64,000 bases of DNA from Trigonopsis variabilis (GCA_003707065.3 PPXM03000004.1:930001-994000); one strand, 5' to 3'. Shown: positions 19,671 through 32,089, numbered from the stretch's first letter. Translations and numbers: made by a program. Notes: generated by a model from the sequence alone, not told the origin.

Positions 19671-20858
19671 TCATAAAAATTTGGCAAATAATTTGTCGTC
19701 CAGCCAGCCCACTTTTTCGTATGCAGCGAAAAGTCGAGATGCTTTATTCACATCGATCCGACAGGCTTTCTGAGAGTCGGTTCGACGGAACGGTAATCCC
19801 TGCCGTAGTCTTGAAACCTTTTCAGCAAAAAGACGTCTCTTAGAGTCAACGTACTGTTCAATGCTCAGCCTCAAGATGGAAGCAAGATTGACTTCCGCAG
19901 GAGTAACTAGCTCAGTCGGTTCATCTTCCATGTCCATTGGGTGACCTTTCCATTCAACTTTAAATAGCTTGCCCGGGGCTAGAGGCTCCAAAACTGAGGT
20001 ATAATCAGGAACCTCTTCTAGTGCCATGTCATGTACCTTGCAGCCTGAAGAAGAAACAGATGAAGAGCCCGCCACTCTGACCCCGCCAGCACGAGGTCTT
20101 GAAGGCTTAGGGCTTGAAGAACTCCTCTTAGGAGAAAATGCACGTTTCAGGTTATCGTCATCAAACGAACTAAACGCAAATTTCTTACCATTTGGAGAAT
20201 GAGGAGCAGATGAGGGAGTAGAAAAACGAGAGGACCTTGTCTCGTAGGTATTGCTGACAGTCTGAGGAGGGCTTCGACGCGAAGAACGAGAAGAGCGCTT
20301 AGACACGCGACCATTGGAACGAATCTTTGGGGACCTGCTAGGTGATTTCGAACGATAACGAGCAAGGAAAAACAATTCACGGCGAAGGAAACCAGCTGGG
20401 TCTTTTTTCAAGGAAGAATAAGCGTCTGAAACAAACGCTGAACTAGGTCGCTCTTGTGGCTTCTCAGGAGAAGGCGTGAATGATAGGCTTTCTTCGCGAG
20501 GAGACTCTAGATAAGAAATTGGTTTAGCAACAGAAGACTGATGATTGACTTTTGCAGCATCGGGTGTTTTTTCCGCCGGCCTTGGAAAAGTAAATAAGGG
20601 TTGTTCATGCGCATAGGTGGTTCCAAACAACGGGGGATCGACAATTGAGGACGCAAAGAGGCGCCTTGAAATACTCTCAGCAGTTATAGAATTCAATAAA
20701 GGAGAAGAGGCAGGAGGTTTGAAACAAGTACTTAATGCCATTGAGCCGGCTTTGTCGGCTTTGACTCCGTGTTTATCAAGGCCTTCAGATTGATTGTTAG
20801 GAGATAGAGGGGGAGAGAGCATTGTCTCTGCGTGCAAGTTAATTAAATCACGCGTCAT
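19671..20858 (-). CDS. SWIRM-domain protein, Fun19/Laf-like
   Basis: A 395-residue protein starting at the ATG at 20858 (MTRDLINLHAETMLSPPLSP). Residues 1 to about 280 are disordered, Ser/Pro/Arg-rich, with many SP and RS dipeptides (RYRSKSPSRSPK), likely phosphorylated. The C-terminal ~90 residues are a SWIRM domain: VEWKGHPMDME, ELVTPAEVNLASILRLSIEQY, SKRRLFAEKV, FRRTDSQKACRIDVNKASRL and EKVGWLDD. In fission yeast the related Laf1 and Laf2 associate with the Clr6 histone deacetylase complex, and Fun19 is the budding-yeast member. The domain is clear. The chromatin role is inferred from the family. Confidence 0.9.
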   Translation of the reverse strand: MTRDLINLHAETMLSPPLSPNNQSEGLDKHGVKADKAGSMALSTCFKPPASSPLLNSITAESISRRLFASSIVDPPLFGTTYAHEQPLFTFPRPAEKTPDAAKVNHQSSVAKPISYLESPREESLSFTPSPEKPQERPSSAFVSDAYSSLKKDPAGFLRRELFFLARYRSKSPSRSPKIRSNGRVSKRSSRSSRRSPPQTVSNTYETRSSRFSTPSSAPHSPNGKKFAFSSFDDDNLKRAFSPKRSSSSPKPSRPRAGGVRVAGSSSVSSSGCKVHDMALEEVPDYTSVLEPLAPGKLFKVEWKGHPMDMEDEPTELVTPAEVNLASILRLSIEQYVDSKRRLFAEKVSRLRQGLPFRRTDSQKACRIDVNKASRLFAAYEKVGWLDDKLFAKFL

Positions 20859-21784
20859 CCTTATAGAAAAAATTTGAAGGAGTGGGTAGTGGCTTGCCTT
20901 TATATAGAAGAAGGGTGGGAGGATAATGTGTAGAAAAAATTGTGCAAAATTCTCCCAACGGCCTAAACGGGTTAATGAGTTCCTAGCGTGTGGCGTACCT
21001 AGCAACGGGTCAAAAAAGGCGTGGATGACCTGTACAAGGTACGAGAAAGAAACTCAATTAACAGCAGTACGGAATAGAAAAGAAATCAATTAATCTTTGG
21101 TAAATAATGAAGAAACAATTGGCTGAAAATCGGACTCTGTATAGTCCAACAAAAAGGTTCCGTGTTCGTTGCGTGGAACATTAAAGGTTTAGTCAAGACT
21201 ATTCTAGGGCGGTGGCAAATGCGGCTGTGTTAGCTAATGAGCTGCTGCTTAATTTGGTGGAATCACGGGTTGGGCCCTGTCCCTAACAATCAGACAGTAA
21301 CTTAATAATGCTCTGCTTCCTATTGCTCGGAACTGAACCTAAAGATTAACATTCCGAGGATCCATTCTATCGGATACAGCCCGCCCACCGCTATGATGGA
21401 AAAAGAAAAAACCCTCAATTGACATTGCGTAGAAAAGTAAAGTTAGGTTTCTTAATATAAAAGAGAACTTCAAGTAGCAAGCATGGGTTTGATTGATCAA
21501 ATGGGAATGTCATCAGAAACAGGTGGAGTCAGTTGGGACCAATGGGAGCGTCCACAATAATGTAATCTTAGCCGTTTCTATTGTTTTGCGTTGTTTGTCT
21601 TAAGTGCGTTCGACTCATTCCCGGTGCTGCCAACAACGGATAGCAATAGCTTATTGGTAACCGACTCTAATCACCAACGGGATACCACCACACAGCTGAA
21701 TTTGCTTATAGCACCCTTGCTTATAGTCTGTTATTGAATAATTTCCAACGAACTCATTTATCAGTCTCTATACCTGTTGGATTG
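20859..21784. other. Divergent intergenic region, 926 bp (SWIRM gene / GH72 gene)
   Basis: Upstream region of two divergent genes. It contains several short A/T tracts. I found no supported gene, repeat or RNA. Confidence 0.45.
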
Positions 21785-23258
21785 ATGTATCTTACTCTTT
21801 CCCTTCTGTTTGCCCTGACCCATGCTTTTGAAGTCCTAAATCCCATAGAAATATCAGGCCGACGCTTTGTTGATTCTGTGACCAAGGAACCAGTTTGTTA
21901 CATTTCAAATACCTTGAAATCACTGACCATATATAGTTTTATATCCGAGGAGTTGATTATCAACCTGGTGGAGAAGCTAGTGTTGGGCTTCAAGAGGACC
22001 CGCTCAGTGATCTCGATCAATGTATTCGAGACGTTTATTTGTTTCAGAAACTGAATATAAACGTAAGTATATATCTCATAATACCGCCTAACTGCTTTTT
22101 TCTTCATAGACTATACGCGTTTATTCAGTCGATCCAAACAAGAACCACGACGAATGCATGTCTTTATTAGCGGCAGCCGGTATATATGTCATTATTGATA
22201 CCAATAGCCCCATCCAAGGACAGCATATCAATAGAATCGAGCCGTGGACCACTTATACGGTCGAATACCTTAGCCACGTTCTTTCGGTTGTCGAAGTTTT
22301 CTCTGGATATACCAATACTCTTGCTTTTTTTGCGGGCAACGAGATCATCAACGATCCTCTTTCTGCTTCTCGTTCTCCTCCGTATATTCGGGCAGTTGTT
22401 CGTGATATCAAGCGATACATATTCGAACAACGCTTGAGAGAGATTCCTGTGGGATACTCCGCCGCAGATGATCTCGCATTCAGAATATCTTTAACTGAAT
22501 ATCTAACATGTGGTGATGATTGGGAACGAGTCGATTTCTACGGCGTCAATTCATACCAATGGTGCGGTCATCAAACTCTGTCATCATCCGGTTATACCAA
22601 ACTTATTGATGACTATAGAAACCAGTCGATTCCTGTGTTCTTCTCGGAATATGGATGTAACCTGGTCGTACCCCGACTGTTTGAAGAAGTAGAGGCTTTA
22701 TATAGCCCTGAAATGGCTTCAGTCTTTTCCGGCGGGTTAATCTACGAGTTTACCAGTGAAATGAGTGGTTATGGTTTAGTCCGAATAAATCGCAATCGCT
22801 CTGCTACCCTGCTTGAAGACTACATCGCTCTAACTGAAGTATTTAGTTATACTGCCGCCCCTAAGAACATTCCAGAGGCACCCTCTTCAAATGACCGGGA
22901 CAGTTGTTCAAGCTCGCGTTTTCCTAATCTACCGTCGCTAGCTGACCTCCCTGTACCTCGATCTCCCTTAAGCAACCGAATCGCTTTCGGGGAAAAGATA
23001 GCTACTCAAGAACCCGGCAAGCATGTCGAGCTCAAGAATTTAAGTACCAAATATCCAATCTTTGATGATGAGGGTCATCAGATCCAGAAAGTGCCTCAGT
23101 TAACTCACTCAATCAACCAAATTATGCCTAGCTCGAGACGAATTCATAGACTGGATGGCTTATCTTACTCTCAACCGAGGTCATCATCATGGGCGCTAGC
23201 CTCGAGTTCGCTAGGGCTCGCTCTCAGTATCGCATTTTTTATTATGTTTTTCGGTTGA
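21785..23258 (+). CDS. GPI-anchored beta-1,3-glucanosyltransferase, GH72 (Gas/Gel family)
   Basis: A 460-residue cell-wall enzyme that cuts and rejoins beta-1,3-glucan. Exons are 21785-21892, 21937-22062 and 22110-23258, with introns of 44 and 47 nt. The N-terminal signal peptide (MYLTLSLLFALTHAF) is followed by IEISGRRFVDSVTKEP, then FYIRGVDYQPGGEASVG across junction 1 and QKLNINTIRVYSVDP across junction 2. The acid/base Glu is in FFAGNEI (about residue 156) and the nucleophile Glu in FFSEYGCN (about residue 258). There is no X8/CBM43 cysteine module, so it is of the GH72-minus type. The C-terminus ends in a hydrophobic GPI-attachment signal (SLGLALSIAFFIMFFG). Confidence 0.95.
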
Positions 23259-23512
23259 GCCTCACTCTTTGTTGTACGTTCTTATCCTCTACATGCATAA
23301 CTGATGGTCCACGTATACTAAAGGCATCTTTGCTAGTAGTCTCAAAACTGGATCTATATTGAGGAACCAAGGCGTGCTCCACTATGTTTGGTCTTAGCGA
23401 GTCCCAGCATCATAGCAACGGCACTGAAAAGGCTGCCTTTCGCGCCCGCTCACTAGTCCTCTTAAGCACCATTGAGTCAAGTCTACAATAGTAAACTGAC
23501 AATAGCTATCTG

Positions 23513-24772
23513 ATGTTCTCACTTCCTACAGTGACAACTCTGCCTCCTCGACATTTATCTAGTTTACCTGATCCACCTCTTGACACTCCAGCATCGCTTC
23601 AAGCCGATTTGGGTGCTGGCTATTTGTCGTCCTTCAAGCGCATAAATGCTCCAGGCAGGGTCAAGCATGACCCAGGAGTATCATTTCGGCCGAACCCTCG
23701 TTCACTCATGAGCACCAGCATATTTGGAGGAACCGCTGCTGCCGCTTTGTGTGGTCCAGAAGCAGATCTATTCATCAGACAGTTAGTGGAGCCTTCACTA
23801 CTGAGTCAAGGATCTTCAACAATGGCTCAAGCAGAATCACGAGTTCGACTGATGCCTGGGGGACGCGCAGGCGTAGCAGTGATTAATCATCGAGGACCAC
23901 GACATGGAACTGGAGACGTTAGGGATTTGGGTCCTCTAGAATCTGCTGAAGCAGCTCAGCAAGCGTTTAAAGACGGTATTCGAACTTATGGCTACGGATT
24001 TATAAGACCTCCTGGGTTGATTACTGCGGAAGAAATTGAGACAGGCTCTGGAAGTGATGTAGAAATGGGAAATGAGGATGACGATGTGTTTATTGCAGAT
24101 GAGGGAGAAAGTGAAGAAGGAGAGTTATCTGGCTATCCGGAAGAAGGAGAAGTGAGACAAGCTGAAGAAGAAGAAGAGGAGGAGGAAGAAGCTGATCTAG
24201 ACGACTTGATAGCTCGAGGGGAAGATCTGGATGCGAGCTATGGTACAGACGACGATTATGAAGATGACGAAGAAGATGAGCGTGAAGATGATGATACCGA
24301 ATATCGTGAAAGACTCAACAACATCGCGACGCCTGATCCATTTGCTTCGGGAGAATATAGCCATGGGCTAAATAGTGGTGACTTTAACCTTTCCACAGCT
24401 CGTGCGCCGGTAAGACAGCGATTCCATCGCATGTTATCTGCGTCCGGATCTGACATGAGCAGCGAGCTATCATTTGGTCCTGATTACAGAAGGAGAGGTA
24501 CTCGTATCGCTTCAGCACTGTCTACGGGATTAGTAGAATCAGAATCATTTGATTCTTCATCAATTGACCTAAGCTTGGACGGGAGGGGTGAGGCAAGCGC
24601 TAGGCTGCTTCACCCTAGAACGCTGTTTCCTACCCGTGATGACGTTTCGCAAATGAGTTTTGAAACTGCAGCAATAGTCAGTGGTGGGCAAGGCACATCT
24701 GGACATCCGGAAGGAGATAGAAGTCGGATGCTAAGCTACACTGAAGATGGCGAGGATATGAGTTTCGACTGA
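23513..24772 (+). CDS. Acidic protein with an APC15/Mnd2-like N-terminal region
   Basis: A 419-residue single-exon protein with an ATG at 23513. The N-terminus MFSLPTVTTLPPRHLSSL and the segment FKDGIRTYGYGFIRPPGLIT (about residues 152-171) resemble the fungal APC15 pattern of an aromatic-Gly-aromatic-hydrophobic-Arg-Pro-Pro-Gly core. A long acidic tract follows (about 180-270), including a run of Glu and many Asp, typical of Mnd2/APC15 proteins, which control mitotic-checkpoint turnover and meiotic restraint of the anaphase-promoting complex. The rest is Ser-rich and disordered. It is longer than most APC15 proteins, and I hold the family call as tentative. Its 3' end converges with the DUF1774 gene, 116 bp away. 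Confidence 0.55.
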   Translation: MFSLPTVTTLPPRHLSSLPDPPLDTPASLQADLGAGYLSSFKRINAPGRVKHDPGVSFRPNPRSLMSTSIFGGTAAAALCGPEADLFIRQLVEPSLLSQGSSTMAQAESRVRLMPGGRAGVAVINHRGPRHGTGDVRDLGPLESAEAAQQAFKDGIRTYGYGFIRPPGLITAEEIETGSGSDVEMGNEDDDVFIADEGESEEGELSGYPEEGEVRQAEEEEEEEEEADLDDLIARGEDLDASYGTDDDYEDDEEDEREDDDTEYRERLNNIATPDPFASGEYSHGLNSGDFNLSTARAPVRQRFHRMLSASGSDMSSELSFGPDYRRRGTRIASALSTGLVESESFDSSSIDLSLDGRGEASARLLHPRTLFPTRDDVSQMSFETAAIVSGGQGTSGHPEGDRSRMLSYTEDGEDMSFD

Positions 24773-24888
24773 AGGATGCCATTTGTAAATTACATTTTTC
24801 AGGGCGACAATTCTGAAGGGATCTCAGGAAAGTTAGATATTCTCATATCCGTCGATATGGATGACGCCCACGAGCGATCAAAGAGTGA

Positions 24889-25817
24889 TTAACCCTCCAG
24901 CAGTGGAGCGCGTTCGGCTGAGGTCTGTTGCTCGGTCGAATTAGCAGTGGCAGTGGGAATGGCGGTGATGATCGAGAAGATAAAGACCATCGCTGCTATG
25001 ACGAAAGCAAAAATCCACTGTAAGGCGATAACTTTCTCCCATAGCTGTCCGAATCCTAGGCCCAGTGTAAGGAAGGCAGAGGTGAATCCCTGCGCCCAAT
25101 CTCGGAAAAGAACCAAGAAAGCCGCAGGAATGATAAGGAAATCCCAAATCAATACATTGGCAACAATGCGGCCAAAAAGATGTTTAATATGGAACAACGC
25201 GGCTCCATTCCAGAACAAGGCATAGATGAGCCAAGAGATTGGAAATGCAGCAGTAGGAACATGAATTCTCAGGTAACGGGAGAGCGGTCTGATTGCATAG
25301 GTCCGGTGAGCAATGTAGAGGGAGAGAACGTTGATGAAATTGATGAACAAGACAATTTCAGAGAAGAATCGATGTCCCTTAACGAAAAGAACAATCCAAA
25401 GGATATGGAGGAAGTTGAAACTGGAGAGTTAGTATGATTGCATAAACGATAGAAATACATTGTGAAATGACTGGCGACCGTAAGAACAGTGTCCTATTAA
25501 GATTAGCTATTGCGGGTCGATCACCATCGAAAGACATACTGTCACATTATCCTGGTCCAATTGGCCTAGGTAGAATAGCTGCCAAATATATGTTGCGGCC
25601 CTAATTCAGTTAGAAATCCGACTAGTCATCCGTACCAGTAAATAAAGATAAACAGGGAGGCACCAGAAAAAGGGGTGTGTGATGCATCGAAAACATGTTT
25701 AGGGATGTGAGACTTCGAGCCAAAGTAATAGTGATAACTGGCAAAGATTGAAGCAATATAAGAAAATAAGACAATGACTCTAGAGTCTCTTGTCAAGTTT
25801 GATCCTGCAGTAGCCAT
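24889..25817 (-). CDS. DUF1774 multi-pass membrane protein
   Basis: A 269-residue fungal membrane protein from four exons: 25817-25636, 25600-25540, 25493-25459 and 25420-24889, with introns of 35, 46 and 38 nt. Intron 3 has a perfect TACTAAC branch site. Exon 3 is only 35 nt. The joined frame gives IFIYWAATYIWQLFYLGQL, then VASHFTIFNFLHILWIVLFV, matching the W...Q.LF and HFTxFN...W..LF pattern of DUF1774, and about seven or eight membrane segments. The tail is hydrophilic (TANSTEQQTSAERAPLLEG), with an acidic dileucine-like APLLE at the end that may direct it to the vacuole. Function unknown. Vacuolar or ER location is a guess. Confidence 0.85.
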
Positions 25818-27134
25818 GGTTGAAGAGAAGGAAGTGAGATGAGTGTCCAGACTAACGGACTAAGTCCTTGTACCCCACACACGCAATCCTGACGTCAGAT
25901 GGTCAAAGTGGTGTAATCGGAAAGTCTAATGCAGATCGAGTACTACAGTTCAAAATAAAATGGAGTCACGATCAGCGATTACGTTACTATATAATGTCTT
26001 TCGGATTTCGTTAAGTTGATGTCACTGACAACAATGACGGGCTACGAAAGATCAGCAATCGCGCTGTCAGCATGGGGTAACGGCATGGTCATTGCCATGC
26101 CCTTCGAGTCTTCTGTCCAATCTCGAGGGGCCACAGGCTTTACAAGGATTCCCTGTACGACTGGAGGCATCTAGCTCATATTCTGGGAATAATCGTACCA
26201 GTAACTAACTGCAAACGCAGATAGAACTACTGTCGACCAGGGCATTGTCGACCAGGGCATTGACGTATCTAAGCCGGGTCAGTCTATGATGAAGGAGACT
26301 CTATTACTATGTTCTTCCAAGAACTGAGCGATCTTAACCAGAGATAGATGCAGTCTTGTAGAAGAGACAAGTAGAAATACTTCTTAAGGCTACTTTTCTA
26401 GCTTTCGATTTACCAAAAGAGAAAGCATATGGTCTTAAAGGTCGAAGCACGTCTTTTTGTTATCATTTATTTCTCATATGTTGAACTGCTTCCTCCTGTT
26501 GTGTCGAACATTTAAGAAGTCCAATTGCGTAAACCTTTCGCAGCCAAGAAAGAGGCGCACGAGGTGCGCTACATAATATCAAGTTATAGATGGGACGATT
26601 GCCCGGTCTCTTACCGACCAGGTAAAAGATCCAGAAAACCAAGACACCAAGGCACTAGAGAACACATACAAAGAAAGATCACCGCCGATCCAATGAGTGG
26701 CCGGGTTCAATTCCGCATTTTCGCGATTCGCCGGGAATTCGGGCATGAAACTGGCGTCGCCGGAGAACAGTGTATCGGTGTTGACATTGAGTTTTCTTCA
26801 CCGTCAAGATACCCTAAGGGATGAACATCATTTAACAATGGACATGGTCGCAGTCTAGACGACATCAAGATCAAAGAGAATGGTTATGAGCAAAGAATAT
26901 GACATGTGTAGTCCAGTAAATCAATTATTCGTAAGCCCAACTGCCAATAAATTTACGCAACAGTTGAGTTCTGCTCGCCGTATAATTGCCAGAAAAGGCA
27001 AAGTATACACAACGGAGAGCAAGTGGACCGCAGCCGCGCGGGAACTAAGGGGAGACAGAGAAACACTATAAACTAAGTTGGACTGAAGGGTTTGACGTTA
27101 TACCATTGGTTTTCTTTTATTGGAGCGGAAATTG
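25818..27134. other. Intergenic, about 1.3 kb upstream of the ABCA gene
   Basis: Divergent upstream region of the DUF1774 and ABCA genes. It includes a 15-bp tandem duplication (TGTCGACCAGGGCAT twice, near 26231-26260) and a 7-bp-stem hairpin GGCATGG/CCATGCC near 26080-26100. A weak B-box-like GGTTCAATTCC near 26704 does not fold into a tRNA. No gene supported. Confidence 0.45.
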
Positions 27135-30100
27135 ATGAAGATCCGATGGACAAAGCCCAGGTGGAAGCCAAATGTTCGTAAATGGCCGATCGCGGGAGCA
27201 AAATTTAAAGGCCATCATGATTTCAAAGAGATATGGATACAAATCTGGGCTTTAAATAAAAAGTCATGGATGTTAATGTACCGCAGTTGGTTCTGGACGT
27301 TGATTCGAGCTGGGGCTATTCCTATTGTATTTATATGGTTTATGGTGAGCGAAGATCGTGGTATTTACTAACCACTCTAGGGGTTTGCAAGGGTCTTGTT
27401 TTATCCAAGTAGTCAATATGGTATGGGAGATTATAATCCCTTGAGTCCTTTGGACCAGGTAGTTGGGAATGGGTTAGTGGTTTATTATTCCGACAATGGG
27501 TTAAACCAAGAAATGGATGAGGTAATGGATAGTGCATTGAGTACAATTCCGTCTAGTCAAGTGTTCCGGATAACCGATCCCGATGATCTATACAATTACT
27601 GTTCGGTGACCATAAGAGGAACGTCGGATTGTTATGGCGCAATTGAATGGGTTTCGTGCGATCCACAACAAGGGCTATATAATTATACGGTTCGAATGAA
27701 TCCAGGATTAACGAACATTGATGTCACCACTACAAAATCAAGCGTTCAACAAGAAATCATGCCTTTGCAAAACGCGATAGACATGGCTATTCTTGGTCGG
27801 TCTCTCGATATTCAAGTCCTACCCTATACCTCCATTAGTGCTACAGAACGGGCACAGCAGGTACGAGCCAATTATTTGAAGATTCTAGTTAGAATCTTGG
27901 CTCCAGCTCTCTTTCTAGGAATGATTGGAGTTATCTACCATTTGGTTGGTACCGTGAGTCATGAACGGGAAGTTGGTATCTCGTCTTTGTTAGAAGGTAT
28001 GGGCTGTACCAAAATTGCAAGACTGATTTCTTATTTTTTGTCCTACTCCTGTGTCTATCTGCCTTCTTGGATAGTCATTGGTGTCTTGTTATGGGTCCAA
28101 TTGTTTCCCCAATCGAATCTGGCGGTCCATATTTTCTACCATATTCTCTCTGGGCTTTCAATGGTGTCATTTTCGATCTTTGTCGGCTCGCTATTTCCAA
28201 GATCTTTGGTGTCTGGTGTTTTGTCTTCAGGAATCTGCTGTTTCGTCGCAATCATGTGCCAAGTGCACGGTGGAAAGTATAATCCACCTGCCACTGTTTA
28301 TGTTTTGAGCTTTATCTTTCCTCCCATGAATTACACTTACATGATTCAAATAGCAAGCCAATGGCAGCTGGATCAACTGCCTGTTAATTTAGTCAAATTT
28401 TGTCCCGGCATAGGTGCTGCAATGGGTGTGCTCTGGATTGCTGTTGTTTTCCAGATATGCTTCTTTCTTTTCGCTGCCTACGTTTGTGAGTTCATTCTAT
28501 ATGGTGTCCCTGTCGAACGTCAGAGCCGTGATATCGGCTCCCATGCCTTAATCGTTAAAGATCTTACCAAAATTTATGATCCTAGAAATGCCAGTCTTTG
28601 GAGTAGGTTCAAACTAAAGAAGAATCTCCCTCCTCCAGTTGTTGCTGTTAACCATCTTGACTTGAATGTTCTTAAAGGAGGTATCTTTTGTTTCTTGGGA
28701 GCAAATGGATCTGGAAAAAGTACGACTCTGAGCATTATTGCTGGGATGCAACAGCCCACCGGCGGTAGTATCATTGTATCTCCTGGATCTCGGATCGGAA
28801 TTTGTCCTCAAATGAATGTGTTGTGGGACGATTTGACGGTCCGTGAACATATCGATATCTGGTGTGAAATTAAAGGAGTTCCTGCCGCAGATCGTCCCAA
28901 AGAGGTTGAAGACCTTGTCGAAAGTTGTGACTTGGTTCCCAAGCAATATGACTACTCCAAGAATTTGTCTGGAGGTCAGAAGAGAAAGCTTCAATTGGCT
29001 TTAATGTTGGCGGGCGGTAGCACAATCTGCTGTGTAGATGAAGCATCATCAGGTATGGATCCAGTGAGTCGACGCAAGATTTGGGATATCCTTTTAGCGC
29101 AGCGAGGACAACGAGCCATCATGCTAACTACTCATTTTCTCGACGAGGCAGATGTTCTCGCGGATGATATCGCTATCCTCCATACTGGTATTCTTCGCGC
29201 ATCAGGCCATTCTGTACAACTGAAGAATGAATTGGGTGGTGGATATCATATCACCATGTGGCACCCTGGAACTGGAAAGGAAGAGACAATCCAGCTATCC
29301 TCAAGTGCCGAAGTAGCTCAGGAACTGACGGTGCTCGATCAGAAGAATATCCAATATAAAGTCTCCAGCCCTGAACTAGAAGACGTGTTCTTACAGATTA
29401 TTCATGATGCATCAGAAGAGTCGATCAAAGGATCTCCATCTAATGACGCTGATGATGTCAATAATACCGATGGTCATCAGAAGGAGATAGGGAGTTCAGA
29501 AAAAAAGGATCATCATCCTACACATTCTACAGGACAGAGTTCGACCGTAGTAGAAAAAGAGGAATTGGTTGAGTCTCTAGAGGACAATCTTCATCAAGGC
29601 TATTCCACCGGCACTTGGCATCAGACTCAAGCACTGTTACTCAAATACCTTTTAATCACTAGAAGGTCTCCTATAGCAACGTTGATTTCTTTTCTTCTGC
29701 CTATTATCGTCTGTGGTATCTGTATACGATTTGTGAATGGTCTTCCAAAACAAGGTTGCGGTTTATCAGATAGTCTATCCGATCAGACTTATCTGGCTGC
29801 TGATTTTCAGCAAGGATCGAGTTTTCTGGGTGGGCCAGGCAATATCCTGACTCCCAATAACATCACTAAGCTGGCTATTGGCTTGTTCAACAGAACTGAC
29901 ACCTTCAACCTTACCAAGAGTTCTGCTTATTTCCAATCTCTCTGGTCGTTCACTGACTCTTTTGACGATTTCAATACGTATGTTCATGAGAATTTTTCGT
30001 CTTTGAGTTGGGGAGGACTGTGGTTATCACCACCTAGTCTTGCAATCCGGTTGGATGGTGATATTGGTGTCATGGCTGGGCCCGTTCTATTGAATATTCG

Positions 30101-32089
30101 GACGAATTTACTGGGAAATGCCACAGTTGTGACCAACTATTCTCCTTTACAGATCCCGTGGACTGACAGTACCGGCGACTCTTTGCAATTTATTGTCTTT
30201 TTCGGTCTCGCAATGGCAGTCTACCCGGCCTTTTACGCTCTTTATCCGACCTATGAGCGACTGAGCAAAGTCAGAAGCTTACAGTATTCAAATGGATTAA
30301 AAGTAGCTCCTTTATGGGTCGCTTACGGGATTGTAAATTTCGTTATGGTTCTTATCATCTCTGTCATTTGCATCGGTATTATCGCCGGTTCGGATTCATC
30401 ATGGTATGGTTTAGGGTACTTGTTTGTTGTTTTCTTTCTTTATGGGTTAGCTTCTATCTATTTGTCTTTTATCCTGTCTCTAATTGTTCGTTCCCAAGTG
30501 GCTGCTTTTGCCTCTGTGGCAGCTGTCCAAGTCATCTATTTCCTTTGTTATTTTATTGCAATCATGGCAACTTTAGCTTATGAAGCTCCAGCATCCATCG
30601 ATACGGTCCTCAAAATCACCCACTATACCATGTGCTGGGGTGCTCCAGTCGCCAATGTTCTCCAAGGCCTTTTTGTATCCTTGAATCTCTTTTCCTTTGC
30701 ATGCACAAAAAACAGAGCTTTATACGGATACTGGGGTGATATCAGAGCTCTTGGATCTCCTATTCTCTATTTGGTCATCCAATTTCTCGTCTATTTCTTC
30801 GGCCTTCTCTGGTGGGAAAGTGGTCGGTATCGGTTCAAGATCGACCGCCTCTATCGCTCCCTTCGTTTCTTCTATCGTCGTCGGCAGCATCATCATCATC
30901 AGCAGCCAGCCGCTAAGATTGAAAAAGGTGATGCTGATCTCGATCCCCACTCTACCCATCATCTTGCTCTTCATCAAGATGTTTTGGCAGAAGAGAGCCG
31001 TGTTGATTCACTTGATGCAACTACATTTCCTGGACTGGTAGTCAAACACGTGTCCAAAACCTTTGGATCCTATGAGGCTGTCCAAGATGTCTCTTTCTGT
31101 GTTAACAAAGGTGCGTTGTTCTCTGTTGTAATTTCTAGCTTACATTTCTAGGTGAATGCTTTGCTCTTTTGGGTCCAAATGGTGCTGGTAAGACGACTTT
31201 GTTCAATATGATCACGGGTGACTTGGCGACATCAGAAGGTGACATCACAGCTAATGGATATTCCGTGGTTTATGAGCGAAGTCTGGCTCGTCAAGCCCTA
31301 GGTCTCTGTCCCCAATTCGATCCTATAGACCGTTTGACCGTATGGGAACAGCTGTGTTTCTATGCTCGACTCAAGGGGTTAAAAGGACCTCAGATGGCTC
31401 ATAACGTCGAGCGTATCATCCAAGCAGTTGGCTTACAACCGTTCAAGACTAGAATGGTAAAAGCTTTGTCTGGAGGTAATAAGCGCAAACTATCTCTTGG
31501 AATCTCAATCATTGGGAACCCTTCGGTCTTGCTGTTGGATGAACCTTCGAGCGGTATGGATGCTTTCGCAAAACGAGTCATGTGGAAGACTTTGGCGTCG
31601 ATAGCTGGAAGTAGGTCAATAGTCCTTACGACCCATTCCATGGAGGAGGCTGACGCGTTGGCGTCGAGGGCGGCCATCTTGGCCAGGCGTCTCAAAGCCA
31701 TTGGCAGCGCCGATCAAATGAGATCAAGAGTAGGTAAGGTTTTTCATCTAAGAATTGTATTTGAGAGCGCTCCACATACAAGTCAAGGCGAGTTTGTTCA
31801 GGTGACAAATGAATTCATGGCGGCCTTTCCTGGTACCGAAATCGAAGACAAGGTCTGTCTCGGCCAGGCCAAACTGGCAATCCCTGAGAAGAGTGCCAAG
31901 ATTTCGGACATTTTTCAGTTTGTCGAAGCAAACAAAGAAAAGTTAGGTGTGCAATATTACGGTGTGGCAGAGACATCACTCGAGCAGGTCTTCTTGACGA
32001 TTGTTGGTACCGATGAATACGCGAATGTCCCTACAGTTCCGGCACGATTGAAAGGATGGCGACGGTTTTTGCCTCCTAGGCCGTTTTGA
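27135..32089 (+). CDS. Full-size ABC transporter, subfamily A type
   Basis: A 1,625-residue TMD-NBD-TMD-NBD transporter from exons 27135-27344, 27381-31110 and 31152-32089, with introns of 36 nt (branch TACTAAC) and 41 nt. TMD1 begins with a membrane segment (AGAIPIVFIWFM), then the large first extracytosolic loop typical of ABCA, then a cluster of helices. NBD1 has Walker A GANGSGKST (about residue 510), signature LSGGQKRK and Walker B ending CVDEASSGMD. A Ser/Asp-rich linker leads to TMD2, again with a large Asn-rich loop. A QHHHHQQ stretch precedes NBD2, which has GPNGAGKTT, LSGGNKRK and LLLDEPSSGMD. The second intron falls exactly between the NBD2 start and its Walker A. Family members move lipids or sterols. 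The substrate here is unknown. Confidence 0.93.

Noticed and set aside
26231-26262. 15-bp tandem duplication as a possible mobile-element footprint
   Set aside because: No inverted repeats or element remnant flank it; simple slippage explains it.
26690-26780. GGTTCAATTCC, resembling a tRNA B box
   Set aside because: The flanking T-stem has a mismatch, no A box lies at the right distance and no acceptor stem pairs.
26525-26824. 99-codon plus-strand frame upstream of the ABCA gene
   Set aside because: TTG start, no family features, and no splice sites that would link it to the ABCA exon.
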